Origin: Bacteroidota bacterium
GTDB lineage: Bacteria > Bacteroidota > Bacteroidia > UKL13-3
NCBI GenBank assembly: GCA_025359805.1
Contig: JANYDU010000006.1
Span: 1 to 56,838 of the forward strand
DNA: 56,838 bases
Direction: 5' to 3'
Position 1 is the first letter of the stretch, and each line of letters begins with the position of its first letter. Below the pieces are notes generated by a model. That model was not told where the DNA came from and did not search any database. It saw only the letters and a program-made list of their open reading frames with translations. Positions 17,886 through 27,279 of this stretch are shown here, piece by piece. The position numbers and the translations under genes were made by a program.

Positions 17886-19769
17886 CTAGTAATCTAAATA
17901 TTGCTGATATAATTGCTGAACATAAGCACTTCCATATCGAAACATTTTTACAGAATCTTCTACTGATATAAAATTTTTATATAGAAATAAGTTATCCGTA
18001 TATCTATAGGTGTAGGCATTGTTTTTATTGTAAAAATAAATCAAGTATTCATCGGCCGAAAAACCAAAATCTTTTGAATATGGATTCAATAAATTTTTGC
18101 TCCATACAAATGGTTTCACATCTCCTTTTAATTGATTGAGTAGTGTATTGGCAATATCATGGTGGTTTCCCATTTTGTTTATTTTTAATCCACGGTATTC
18201 AGGTTTAATCACATTGCCATATAAAAATCCAACAATTTTTCTACTATGAGGATTATAAAAATCGGTATGTTTTGGAGAGGTGTGGCTGTGGTCGGAACAA
18301 AAGATAAATAAAGTATTTTTAAACCAAGGTTGTTGTTTAGCTTTTTGCATAAAATCTCCAATGCACTTATCGGAATAGTGAGCGCCATTCACATACATAT
18401 TTTCGTCACCACCCCAATCAAAATATTTTGTTTGCCCAGGATAATCATACGGTGAATGGCTGCTCATGGTAAATGCGGTAGTAAAAAATGGTTGTTTAAA
18501 TGTATTCATTTCAGTTAATACTTTATCAAATAAAAACTCATCATGATAGCCCAATTTTCCTTTTGGTAATTTGTTGTCAAAATCTTTTCCTTCAATAATT
18601 CTATCAAACTGGTTATAATAAATGTATCCTTTAATGTTTCCGTAAATTAATTCTCCTCCAAAATAATATGCTGTATAGTATCCATTTTTTTTGAAATGAT
18701 TGACTATAGATGGGAGTTTTTGAAACTTATCGGGTTGCCTTAAAATAACGGTATTGGGTTGAGATGGAAAGCCACTTAATAAAGAACAATGCCCTTGATC
18801 GGAAAGTGTTCCGGATGAATATAAATCAGTAAATAATACGCCATCATCAATTAATTTTTCCATGTTGGGAGCCACACTATCAAAGCCTCCAAGTGATTTT
18901 AACAAATCTGCCGACCAACTTTCTAATATCACCAACACTACATTTGGTTTTGGGTTGCTAAGTAGTTGAGGGAATGAATCTTTTTCAACAGCATATAAAT
19001 CCTTTACAATAATATTTGCAACTGAATCATCATAAATTTTGTATCGGTTTGTTCCGTTATCATACCTGTTTTCAATAAAACTTTGCCCTAAATTCCAAAT
19101 TGAATTTACAGATGAAAGATTTAAAAAATTTGATTTGCTATAATATGCATCACTTTGCTGAATCGGTATTTGTTGAAGTCCTCCACGTATTCCGATAACA
19201 ATTAATGCGGGAAAAATGAGCATACCAATTATAGGAACGTACCAATAAAATTGTTGAAGTGTATATTTCATCATCACCCATTTTTTGTAGATGAAAATGA
19301 ATAATACAATAATGAATAGGATAAGAATTAATCCGCTAAAAATTTCTTTATTGGTGGCAGAGTTCATCACTTCAGTTGGATGTTGCAAATACAAAACAGC
19401 TTTTTTATTTAGCTTGGTATGCCACTCATCGTAAATAGAAATTTCGGCAGTAAAAATAATGGTTGAAATGCTTATCAAAATATAATTAACCCACGAAATA
19501 ATTTTGAGAATAAACTGCCAACACGTAACGGAATAAAATAGAAGAAGAACGGTGGGAATAGCAACAAAATAAGATGTTTGAGAAAAATCCAAATGCCAGG
19601 CTGATAAAAAACTATAAGCCACTTCGGAAAATGAATTTCCTGTCCATTCTTCCAAATTATAAATAATAAATATGAAACGATTTGTGGCAAAAAACAACAT
19701 CCAAAACAAGTAAAGTTTAAGGATGTAGATGAGTAATGGTGTTGTTTGGTGTTGAGTGTTTTTTTGCAA
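17886..19769 (-). CDS. LTA-synthase-like membrane sulfatase/phosphoglycerol transferase
   Basis: A 627-residue protein with five hydrophobic helices in the first ~200 residues and an alkaline-phosphatase-fold C-terminal domain. Catalytic-site features are VVLVILESWSADLL (metal-binding Glu), SSGTLSDQGHCSLLSG (nucleophilic Thr) and IFCSDHSHTSP (metal-binding Asp-His). Relatives transfer phosphoglycerol or phosphoethanolamine to envelope glycans; the acceptor here is unknown. The frame opens with TTG at 19769; an internal ATG at codon 24 would cut into the first helix. It converges tightly, leaving one base, with the T9SS surface protein. Confidence 0.85.
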   Translation of the reverse strand: MQKNTQHQTTPLLIYILKLYLFWMLFFATNRFIFIIYNLEEWTGNSFSEVAYSFLSAWHLDFSQTSYFVAIPTVLLLFYSVTCWQFILKIISWVNYILISISTIIFTAEISIYDEWHTKLNKKAVLYLQHPTEVMNSATNKEIFSGLILILFIIVLFIFIYKKWVMMKYTLQQFYWYVPIIGMLIFPALIVIGIRGGLQQIPIQQSDAYYSKSNFLNLSSVNSIWNLGQSFIENRYDNGTNRYKIYDDSVANIIVKDLYAVEKDSFPQLLSNPKPNVVLVILESWSADLLKSLGGFDSVAPNMEKLIDDGVLFTDLYSSGTLSDQGHCSLLSGFPSQPNTVILRQPDKFQKLPSIVNHFKKNGYYTAYYFGGELIYGNIKGYIYYNQFDRIIEGKDFDNKLPKGKLGYHDEFLFDKVLTEMNTFKQPFFTTAFTMSSHSPYDYPGQTKYFDWGGDENMYVNGAHYSDKCIGDFMQKAKQQPWFKNTLFIFCSDHSHTSPKHTDFYNPHSRKIVGFLYGNVIKPEYRGLKINKMGNHHDIANTLLNQLKGDVKPFVWSKNLLNPYSKDFGFSADEYLIYFYNKNNAYTYRYTDNLFLYKNFISVEDSVKMFRYGSAYVQQLYQQYLDY

Positions 19770-19840
19770 TATGATACAAACTATTTTTTGCGAATATAAT
19801 TAGGAAATTAAAAATAATAGGGTGTTTTTTTTCGGGGTGA

Positions 19841-19873
19841 TTTGCCGTATATAATCAAACATGTATACATTTG
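19841..19873 (+). promoter_or_regulatory. Probable promoter of the thioesterase-SDR operon
   Basis: TTTG at 19841-19844 and TACATTTG at 19866-19873 form a -33/-7 pair with a 21-base spacer, slightly long for the phylum. The first gene starts at 19901. Confidence 0.45.
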
Positions 19874-19900
19874 ACAATTGATAGATTTTAAATTTATTTA

Positions 19901-20293
19901 ATGATAAATCCATTTCAAATAAACGATAAAAAAATAGTTGTAAAATTGGTGGAGCAATCTGACACAGCTAAGTTTGAGGCCGGAGAGGTTCATCCTGTTT
20001 ATGCAACATTTGCCTTAGGAAGAGATGCTGAATGGGTTTGCAGATTATTTGTTTTAGAAATGAAAGAAACCGATGAAGAAGGCATTGGAACTTTTTTAAA
20101 TGTGCAACATATTTCTCCGGCATTATTAAATTCCACCGTTATATTTGAATCCACTTTAAAATCTGTTGAGGGAAATTTGATTGTGTGTAGTTTTGAAGCA
20201 AAAGTGGGAGAGCGCTTAATAGCAAAAGGTGAAACGGGACAAAAAATTTTGAAAAAAGAAAAGTTAGAAAACATATTTACTAGTATCGAATGA
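19901..20293 (+). CDS. Hotdog-fold thioesterase-like protein
   Basis: A 130-residue single hotdog domain resembling the fluoroacetyl-CoA-thioesterase-like group. GTFLNVQHISPALLNSTVIFES matches the central helix and strand pattern (G-T-x-x-x-x-H-x-x-P), followed by the EGNLIVCSFEAKVGERLIAKG strand pair. Such proteins hydrolyse acyl-CoA thioesters or serve as partner domains. Its stop overlaps the SDR gene start by 4 bp (20290-20293), so the two proteins are made together and probably act on the same acyl substrate (inference). Confidence 0.7.
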   Translation: MINPFQINDKKIVVKLVEQSDTAKFEAGEVHPVYATFALGRDAEWVCRLFVLEMKETDEEGIGTFLNVQHISPALLNSTVIFESTLKSVEGNLIVCSFEAKVGERLIAKGETGQKILKKEKLENIFTSIE

Positions 20294-21078
20294 ATATAAA
20301 TTTACAAGGAAAAAACGCATTGGTTTGTGGAGCCTCACGCGGAATTGGAAATGCCATTGCCATGTTGTTTGCGAAGCTCGGTGCTAATGTAACTTTGGTG
20401 GCTCGTAATGCTGCAATATTAGAAAGAGTGGTTAGAGATTTAGATACTTCACTTGGGCAACAACATGATTTTATTGCTGCCGATTTTTCAAAACCAGAAG
20501 AGTTGAGGGAAAAAATTCAACAAAAAGTAAATACACCAAAAGTGTTTCATATTCTTATCAATAATACTGGTGGACCTCCAGCAGGATTAGCTATTGATGC
20601 AGAGTTGCACGAATATGTTTCGGCATTTACCAATCATTTGTTGTGCAATCAGGTATTGGTTCAAAGTGTGGTAGATGGAATGCGTGCTTCTGGTTATGGT
20701 CGCATTATCAATATCATTTCTACATCAGTAAAAGTTCCTTTAAAAGGGTTAGGTGTAAGCAATTCAATTAGAGGAGCTGTTGGAAATTGGAGTAAAACCT
20801 TAGCTAATGAATTGGGTGTTTATGGCATTACCGTTAATAATATTTTACCGGGTGCAACAGCAACGGATAGGTTAAAACAAATTATTGAAGGCAAAGCATC
20901 TAAACAACATCATAGTTTAGATGAAGTAAATAAAGAAATGACGGATGAAATTCCATTAGGACGATTTGCTCAACCAGAAGAAACTGCTTATGCAGCAGCA
21001 TTTTTGGCAAGTGAATATGCGGCATACATCACCGGAATTAATTTACCTGTTGATGGTGGAAGAACCCCAAGTTTATAA
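20290..21078 (+). CDS. SDR-family protein with altered catalytic Tyr/Lys
   Basis: A 262-residue Rossmann protein closest to 3-oxoacyl-ACP reductases. The cofactor loop GASRGIG (14-20), the NNTGGPP segment and the C-terminal GINLPVDGGRTPSL are normal. The usual YxxxK catalytic pair is absent: at the aligned position the sequence reads S157-N-S-I-R161, while the preceding Ser (S144) is kept. A subfamily of SDRs with this substitution exists, so activity may differ from or replace normal reduction. It is coupled to the thioesterase-like gene. Confidence 0.85.
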   Translation: MNINLQGKNALVCGASRGIGNAIAMLFAKLGANVTLVARNAAILERVVRDLDTSLGQQHDFIAADFSKPEELREKIQQKVNTPKVFHILINNTGGPPAGLAIDAELHEYVSAFTNHLLCNQVLVQSVVDGMRASGYGRIINIISTSVKVPLKGLGVSNSIRGAVGNWSKTLANELGVYGITVNNILPGATATDRLKQIIEGKASKQHHSLDEVNKEMTDEIPLGRFAQPEETAYAAAFLASEYAAYITGINLPVDGGRTPSL

Positions 21079-21110
21079 AATTTTAACTCTTAAATAAATA
21101 ATCAAACAAC

Positions 21111-21968
21111 ATGAAAAAAACAATCATCAACACCTTATTTGTTGCCTGTGCAGCATTACAAATTTCAACGGCATCAGCACAATTGCAATTGCCTCAACCA
21201 AGTCCAAAAGCATCGGTGATGCAAACCGTGGGACTAACAGATATTACTATTGATTACAGCAGTCCGGGTGTTAAAGGAAGAAACATTTGGGGTGATGTAG
21301 TTCCTTTCGATAAAGTGTGGAGAGCGGGTGCAAATTCGGCTACAAAAATCACCTTTTCAAAAGATGTAACTATTGAAGGTGTAAACGTTCCTAAAGGTTC
21401 ATATTCTATTTTTATGATTCCATCAAAAGGGGAATGGATGATTGTTGTAAATAAAAATGCAACGGCTTCAACAGATGAATACAAACAAGATATGGATATT
21501 GTTCGTATTAAAGCTACTCCATCGGAAGCATCAAATCATGAGCGTTTGGTATATTGGTTTTCTGATTTTAATGAAGAGATGACCGTAATTTCAATGGCTT
21601 GGGAAAAAACAATGGTTTCATTTAAAGTGAAAGTTGCTACTGATAAACAAGCAGCAGAAAACATTGATAAAACGCTTGGTGGTACTTGGAATATGTATAA
21701 TAATGCTGCTCGTTATTACTATGATAAAAAGGAATACGACAAAGCATTGGGTTATGTAAATCAATCGATTTCTTTATCTGACCAATGGTTTAATAATTGG
21801 GTAAAAGCACAAATACTTGCAGGCAAAGGAATGAACAAAGAAGCTTATGAGCATGCTGCAAAAGCAAAAGAAATGGGAGATAAAAATCTTGATGGTTTTT
21901 TCTTTAAACCGCAAGTAGAAAAAGCATTATTGGACTGGGCTGCATTTGCACCTAAGAAGAAAAAATAA
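21111..21968 (+). CDS. DUF2911 exported protein with TPR-like tail
   Basis: A 285-residue protein with a signal peptide (cleavage near ASA-Q at residues 22-25). The DUF2911 domain covers about 30-180, with the signature SPGVKGRNIWGDVVPFDKVWRAGAN and PKGSYSIFMIP. The C-terminal ~80 residues form helical pairs (EYDKALGYVNQSISLSDQWFNNW, NKEAYEHAAKAKEMG) typical of TPR repeats. Function unknown; the family is abundant in Bacteroidota and periplasmic. A hairpin terminator follows at 21988-22026. Confidence 0.85.
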   Translation: MKKTIINTLFVACAALQISTASAQLQLPQPSPKASVMQTVGLTDITIDYSSPGVKGRNIWGDVVPFDKVWRAGANSATKITFSKDVTIEGVNVPKGSYSIFMIPSKGEWMIVVNKNATASTDEYKQDMDIVRIKATPSEASNHERLVYWFSDFNEEMTVISMAWEKTMVSFKVKVATDKQAAENIDKTLGGTWNMYNNAARYYYDKKEYDKALGYVNQSISLSDQWFNNWVKAQILAGKGMNKEAYEHAAKAKEMGDKNLDGFFFKPQVEKALLDWAAFAPKKKK

Positions 21969-21987
21969 TTTTTAATATCACGTTTTA

Positions 21988-22026
21988 AAATGTCGGGTTT
22001 CTGAAAAGATATTCGACATTTTTTTA
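21988..22026. terminator. Intrinsic terminator between convergent genes
   Basis: AAATGTCG (21988-21995) pairs with CGACATTT (22014-22021), with a further short TTTC/GAAA pairing in the loop and a T run on the plus strand. It sits between the DUF2911 gene and the convergent symporter gene and could serve both strands. Confidence 0.65.
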
Positions 22027-22038
22027 TGTTCAATAAAT

Positions 22039-23751
22039 TTATGTTACTACCTTTTGTTTTAAAAAGATATTCAACACACCAGCAATCATCATCACCAATA
22101 AACACCCAATAACATTAAGCCATAAGAATGAAACCACATCAGCTAAGTAAATACTTATAATTAAAATTTCTGTTATGATGGCAGCATAAAAAACAGCATG
22201 TCCTTCTATTTTTTTTATATAAAATGCCACTAAAAATATCCCTAAAATAGTTCCATAAAATAAGGAACCTAACACATTAACTGCTTCAATTAAACTTCCA
22301 AGTTTAGAAGCAAACATGGCTACCAAAATGCTAAATAATCCCCAAAATAAAGTGATGTATTTTGAAGCTTTGTAATAGTGCATGTCAGTTTTATTTACAA
22401 ACCAAATTCGTTTATATAAATCGATAACTGTTGTTGATGAAAGAGAATTTAGTGCAGCAGCAATACTTCCCCAAGCGGCTAAAAATATCATAGCAATTAA
22501 TAAACCTATTAATCCTTTTGGAAGATTGTTTACCACAAAATATAAAAATATATAATTGGTATCATTCACATCTGCTGTTTTATCAGCTTGTTTAATCATG
22601 GCAATAGCATCTTTTCTATTGGTGAGTGCGAGCTGTTCAGTATTTAATAAATTAGCTTGAAATAAATTAGTTTGCTGTTTATTATTTGTATGAATGGCAT
22701 TTACCAATTGTGTAGTTTGTATTTGTTTGATGAGATTTATAGAATCGTTTTTAAATTCTAATTTGCTAAACTCTTCGTGATAAGTAGTTGCATGTACTTT
22801 TTCAATCTGACTTTGATTAAAAAATACAGGAGCTTTATAATACAAATAGAAAGTAAATACCAAAGCACCTACCATCAAAATTAAAAATTGCATAGGCACT
22901 TTTATTAATCCATTCATCAATAATCCAACTTGGCTTTCTTTAATATTTTTTGCTGTGAGATAGCGTCCTACTTGGCTTTGATCGGTTCCAAAATAGGATA
23001 GGGCTAAAAAAAATCCACCAATTAATCCACTCCAAATATTGTATTTGTCTTTCCACCAATGGCTATCGGTTACATCAATATGTGTTTCAATAATATTGAG
23101 TTTCCCCATCTTATTGGCTACTTGTAGTGCATCACCAAAACCAACTCCTTCGGGCAATAAATGCACCACCATATAACCTGCCAAAAACATTCCAATAAAA
23201 ACAATAAATAGTTGTTGCATTTGTGTGTAAGCAACAGCTTTTGCTCCACCAGTCATGGTATAAACAATCAGCAATCCTCCCATTACTATATTAGTCCAAT
23301 AAATATTCCAACCTAATAATGAAGATAAAATAATAGATGGCGCATAAATACTTATTCCAGTTGATAGTCCACGTTGAATAAGAAATAAACTTGATGTTAG
23401 TGCCCGAGTTTTTAAATCAAATCGTTGTTCCAAAAATTCATACGCAGTAAAAACTTTTAACTTATGATAGATGGGAACAAACGTGATGCATAATACAATC
23501 ATGGCTAATGGCAAACCAAAATAATACTGAACAAATCGCATTCCATCGGTATATGCTTGCCCAGGTGCAGATAGAAATGTAATGGCGCTTGCTTGTGTTC
23601 CCATTATAGAAAGTAAAATTAAAAACCAACTCATGGAGTTGCTGCTTTTAAAATATCCGTCTAATGTTTTTTCGCTCTTGCTTTTATAAACTCCATAAGT
23701 AATTACTGCCAATAGTGTAATCACTAAAACAATCCAATCAATACTACTCAT
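22039..23751 (-). CDS. Sodium:solute symporter family transporter
   Basis: A 570-residue SSS-family protein with about 13 hydrophobic segments. Diagnostic parts are IMGTQASAITFLSAPGQAYTDGM (helix 2, sodium-site region), VFTAYEFLEQRFDLKTRALTSSLFLIQRGLSTG and MTGGAKAVAYTQMQQLFIVF. An unusual hydrophilic insert of about 75 residues with Gln/Asn/Lys-rich helical character (roughly 325-395) separates helices near the middle. The solute is unknown; relatives carry sugars, sialic acid or amino acids. It is not obviously in an operon. Confidence 0.85.
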   Translation of the reverse strand: MSSIDWIVLVITLLAVITYGVYKSKSEKTLDGYFKSSNSMSWFLILLSIMGTQASAITFLSAPGQAYTDGMRFVQYYFGLPLAMIVLCITFVPIYHKLKVFTAYEFLEQRFDLKTRALTSSLFLIQRGLSTGISIYAPSIILSSLLGWNIYWTNIVMGGLLIVYTMTGGAKAVAYTQMQQLFIVFIGMFLAGYMVVHLLPEGVGFGDALQVANKMGKLNIIETHIDVTDSHWWKDKYNIWSGLIGGFFLALSYFGTDQSQVGRYLTAKNIKESQVGLLMNGLIKVPMQFLILMVGALVFTFYLYYKAPVFFNQSQIEKVHATTYHEEFSKLEFKNDSINLIKQIQTTQLVNAIHTNNKQQTNLFQANLLNTEQLALTNRKDAIAMIKQADKTADVNDTNYIFLYFVVNNLPKGLIGLLIAMIFLAAWGSIAAALNSLSSTTVIDLYKRIWFVNKTDMHYYKASKYITLFWGLFSILVAMFASKLGSLIEAVNVLGSLFYGTILGIFLVAFYIKKIEGHAVFYAAIITEILIISIYLADVVSFLWLNVIGCLLVMMIAGVLNIFLKQKVVT

Positions 23752-23846
23752 TTTTTAAAATTTGGTGATGAAATGCTAAAAAAAATCTGCGTAAATATAT
23801 AATCAGAATATTTACATTGCTTGAATAAATACAGAACAAAAAATAA

Positions 23847-24818
23847 TTGAAAGCACAACTATTAACAGATTCATTCGGGCGTGTTCACGATTACTTACGC
23901 ATTTCACTTATCGATACCTGTAATTTAAGTTGTACCTATTGCGCTCCCGTTTTAAAGGCTATAAAAACCAATAATAATAAAATAATGACAGCTGATGAAA
24001 TTGAAAAATTAGCGTCTTTGTTTTGTGATTTCGGAATAAAAAAAATTAGACTTACAGGTGGAGAACCCTTGTTACGTAAAGATTTTTCAGACATTATTTA
24101 TCGATTGGCAAAATTAAATATTACATTGGCTATTACTACAAATGGAGTTTTTATTGATAGTTATTTGAACGATTTTTTAGCTTGTAAAATTCGTTCCGTA
24201 AATGTGAGTTTGGATACATTACAAAAAGAAAAATTTAATCAAATTACCAAACGTAATGAGTTTGAAAAAGTAATGTCGAATATACATTTACTTATTCAAA
24301 ATAATTTTCATGTAAAGATAAATGCGGTAGTAATGAAAGGTGTTAATGAGAACGAAACCCTTGATTTAATTATGCTATCCGAAAATCTTCCGATACATAT
24401 TAGATTTATTGAATACATGCCATTTAGCGGAACAAGTTGGAATAAAGAACAGGTGTATGATATTAAAAATATCATCGAGGAAATGAGTAATAAATTTGAA
24501 ATTGAAAAACTTATCGATGATAAAAATGATACGGCAAAAAAATATAAAGTGAAAAATTTTAAAGGAACTTTCTCCATTATTACCACAATGACAGATCCTT
24601 TTTGTGAAACCTGTAATCGTTTGAGATTAACTGCAGATGGTAAAATGAAAAACTGTTTGTTTGCCGAAGATGAAACAGATTTGCTAACACCTTTGCGTGA
24701 AGGGAAAAATATTTCGGAGTTGATTTTTAAAAATGTGATGCAAAAACATTGGCAACAAGGCGGACAAGAAATAAATGAGCATACACATAACCGCAATATG
24801 ATGACGATTGGCGGATAA
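23847..24818 (+). CDS. moaA: GTP 3',8-cyclase
   Basis: A 323-residue radical-SAM enzyme, the first step of molybdenum cofactor synthesis. The N-terminal 4Fe-4S cluster motif is C25-x3-C29-x2-C32 (CNLSCTYC), the SAM-binding LTGGEPLLRKD follows, and the second cluster uses C253, C256 and C270 (CETCNRLRL...MKNC). The protein ends in the Gly-Gly tail (MMTIGG) needed by the family. The start is TTG at 23847; no ATG gives a complete N-terminus. moeA follows 10 bp downstream. No other moa/mob genes are in the window. Confidence 0.95.
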   Translation: MKAQLLTDSFGRVHDYLRISLIDTCNLSCTYCAPVLKAIKTNNNKIMTADEIEKLASLFCDFGIKKIRLTGGEPLLRKDFSDIIYRLAKLNITLAITTNGVFIDSYLNDFLACKIRSVNVSLDTLQKEKFNQITKRNEFEKVMSNIHLLIQNNFHVKINAVVMKGVNENETLDLIMLSENLPIHIRFIEYMPFSGTSWNKEQVYDIKNIIEEMSNKFEIEKLIDDKNDTAKKYKVKNFKGTFSIITTMTDPFCETCNRLRLTADGKMKNCLFAEDETDLLTPLREGKNISELIFKNVMQKHWQQGGQEINEHTHNRNMMTIGG

Positions 24819-24828
24819 TTATTAAAAC

Positions 24829-26016
24829 ATGATAAGCGTTCAAGAAGCCATATCTCTCATTCAAAAAAATTGCAAACCTCTGGGTATTGAAAAAAGAAAA
24901 GTTTACTCAAGTTTAGGATTTTTTTTAGCATCCGATATTTTTTCTCCTATTTCATTGCCACCATTTAACCAATCGGCAATGGATGGATTTGCTTTTAATT
25001 TTGATGAATATCAAAACAATAAATTATTGGTTGAAAATGAAATTGCAGCGGGTGATAAAACGCAACAACTAAAATCTGGAACAGCCATAAGAATATATAC
25101 AGGAGCGCCTATTCCAATTGGTGCTGATACTGTTGTAATGCAAGAAAAAGTTGAAATAGAAAACAATATTCTTATCATACATGATGAACAACTTAAACAA
25201 GGAAGTAATATTAGAAGTGTTGGTGAGCAAGTTAAAAATGGAGAAAAAGTTTTAGAAAAAGGTCAACTACTTACACCCGCAACTTTATCGTTTATTGCTT
25301 CATTAGGAATAAATGAAATAGCAGTTTTTATAAAACCTAAAGTAGCCATTGTGGTTACCGGAAATGAATTGCAACAACCGGGATTACTTCTTAAAGATGG
25401 ACAAGTTTTTGAATCAAATTCAACTGCATTATTGCAAGTTTTAAAAGCAATGTATATTGATGATGTAGCAGTTTTTATTGTTCCCGATGATGAAAAATTA
25501 ATAACAGAAACATTTAATAAATTACTGCATCAAAATAAAGTAGATGTGTTATTGGTAAGTGGTGGTGTTTCGGTTGGTAAGTATGATTATGTTGCAAATT
25601 GCTTGCAGAAATCGGGTGTACAAAAAGTGTTTCATAAAATTAAACAGAAGCCCGGAAAACCTTTGTATTTTGGAGTATTAAACAATCAGCTTGTGTTTGG
25701 GTTACCCGGAAACCCAGGGTCTGCATTCACTTGTTTTTATGAATATGTTTATCCGGCAATTCAACAATTACAATATAGTAAGCAACCATTTTTGAAAAAA
25801 ATATTTTTGCCATTATCAGGAAATTTTACAAAAAAAATAGGACTTACTCATTTCTTAAAAGGTAAATTATTTGAAAGAGGAGTAATGATGATGTCTCATC
25901 AAGAATCTTATAAAATGAATTCATTTGCTGAATCGGATTGTCTAATAAAAATTCCAGAAGAAACTGAAAATATTATAGACGGAGAATTGGTGGAAGTGCA
26001 TTTATTACCGATGTAA
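24829..26016 (+). CDS. moeA: Molybdopterin molybdotransferase
   Basis: A 395-residue MoeA with the usual domain order. Markers are LPPFNQSAMDGFAF, the TGAPIPIGADTVVMQE block, VAIVVTGNEL, the LVSGGVSVGKYDYV nucleotide site, and QKPGKPLYFGVLNNQLVFGLPGNPGSAF. It inserts molybdate into adenylylated molybdopterin. It is co-transcribed with moaA (10 bp gap) and ends 3 bp from the convergent hydrolase gene. Confidence 0.95.
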   Translation: MISVQEAISLIQKNCKPLGIEKRKVYSSLGFFLASDIFSPISLPPFNQSAMDGFAFNFDEYQNNKLLVENEIAAGDKTQQLKSGTAIRIYTGAPIPIGADTVVMQEKVEIENNILIIHDEQLKQGSNIRSVGEQVKNGEKVLEKGQLLTPATLSFIASLGINEIAVFIKPKVAIVVTGNELQQPGLLLKDGQVFESNSTALLQVLKAMYIDDVAVFIVPDDEKLITETFNKLLHQNKVDVLLVSGGVSVGKYDYVANCLQKSGVQKVFHKIKQKPGKPLYFGVLNNQLVFGLPGNPGSAFTCFYEYVYPAIQQLQYSKQPFLKKIFLPLSGNFTKKIGLTHFLKGKLFERGVMMMSHQESYKMNSFAESDCLIKIPEETENIIDGELVEVHLLPM

Positions 26017-26019
26017 ATT

Positions 26020-26706
26020 TTAGTTAAAAAATTTTAATACGTGATGTGCCAATACTTCACCATCTATTTTTTCAAAAGGATGAGCAGTATTTGGTAAAAC
26101 CATCAACTGCGCTTGCTTTAGCTTTCGATAAATCTCAATGGTTTCTTCCACATTTGATGTAATATCTCTATCACCCACTCCAAGTAAAATAGGGAAATTC
26201 ATTTTATCGAAATCATCATCAATTAAAAAATGTTGTTTAGTTAAATTTTGCATCATATCACCAGTGCTTTGCAATACATTTTTCCACATTTCCATTCCGT
26301 GTAGTAGCATTAAATTATTGGCAAAAGATGGAACTTTTAATAACATATTTTCTGCATTAAGCATAGCAATTTCTTTTTTTGTAGAGGTGGTATCCCATTT
26401 AAATTTTACGTTTAGGGTAAATATTTTTTCAACTCTATCAGGATGTAGTTTTGCAAAATATAATGCAGCATAACCACCCATACTAAAACCAAACAGATTT
26501 ATTTTATCAATTTTTTTAGCATCTATATATTTTAAAATATCATCGGCAAAAATAGGAAACGTGTATCCTAAAGGATTTATTAATGTGCCACCATGACCAG
26601 AGAAATTAATAGCTTCGGCAGCAAATTGGCTTTTAATATGAGGAATTAACGAGTCAAATTGATTTTTAGATGCCAATGCACCATGCAGCAACAATAGTGG
26701 TTTCAT
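26020..26706 (-). CDS. Alpha/beta hydrolase
   Basis: A 228-residue hydrolase-fold protein with the nucleophile elbow GFSMGG (N-L-F-G-F-S-M-G-G-Y, Ser near residue 74), the oxyanion LLHGAL at the start, a likely acid Asp in GVGDRDITS and the catalytic His in NTAHPFEK. The size and motifs suit a small-ester or thioester hydrolase (MenH/BioH-like). The substrate cannot be assigned; neighbours give no hint. Confidence 0.8.
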   Translation of the reverse strand: MKPLLLLHGALASKNQFDSLIPHIKSQFAAEAINFSGHGGTLINPLGYTFPIFADDILKYIDAKKIDKINLFGFSMGGYAALYFAKLHPDRVEKIFTLNVKFKWDTTSTKKEIAMLNAENMLLKVPSFANNLMLLHGMEMWKNVLQSTGDMMQNLTKQHFLIDDDFDKMNFPILLGVGDRDITSNVEETIEIYRKLKQAQLMVLPNTAHPFEKIDGEVLAHHVLKFFN

Positions 26707-26839
26707 AATTCAAATATAAGTTAAAGCCGATATCTACATCAACTTTACATTAAGTAAATATTTTATTTCTTAAACCTTTTTAATCTTATTCTATTTATTA
26801 ATTTCTTTCTTTGCACTCTCAAACCAAATTAGATGAATC

Positions 26840-27247
26840 ATGAAAAAAATTAGCATATTAATTACCATCCTTATTATAAGTACTGTTTCTGTTTTTGCTC
26901 AGGATTGGAATGGAGAAAAACAAACCTCACAACAACGTGCCGAAAATTTTGTGAATAATATGAATGAGAAAATACCACTTCGTAAACCACAAAAAGATTC
27001 ATTAATAACAGTATGCAAAACTTTTTATGATGATATGCAAACGTATCGTACTGAAGGAAATATGGAAGTGGTAAAAGCACTCGCTCAAAAAAGGGATAAT
27101 AATGTGAAACAGATTTTATCAAACGATGAAAAATACGCTGCATATATTACTTTCTTAGCCGATTTAAAAGCACAACGAGAACAACGAATGAAAGATGGTG
27201 GAGGGCAAGGTGGACGTGGTGGACAAAGAAGTGGTGGTGGATTTTAG
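26840..27247 (+). CDS. Small exported protein with Gly/Arg-rich tail
   Basis: A 135-residue protein with a signal peptide ending about SVFAQ (residue 21). The mature part is a helical Lys/Gln-rich region of the Spy/CpxP-like size class (RAENFVNNMNEKIPLRKPQKDSL...), closed by a GGGQGGRGGQRSGGGF tail. It sits 32 bp upstream of a large outer membrane protein that also contains a Gly-rich stretch, so the two may be co-transcribed and work together at the envelope (inference). Confidence 0.65.
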   Translation: MKKISILITILIISTVSVFAQDWNGEKQTSQQRAENFVNNMNEKIPLRKPQKDSLITVCKTFYDDMQTYRTEGNMEVVKALAQKRDNNVKQILSNDEKYAAYITFLADLKAQREQRMKDGGGQGGRGGQRSGGGF

Positions 27248-27279
27248 TATCGAGTTTTCATCTAAATAGTTATAGCATA

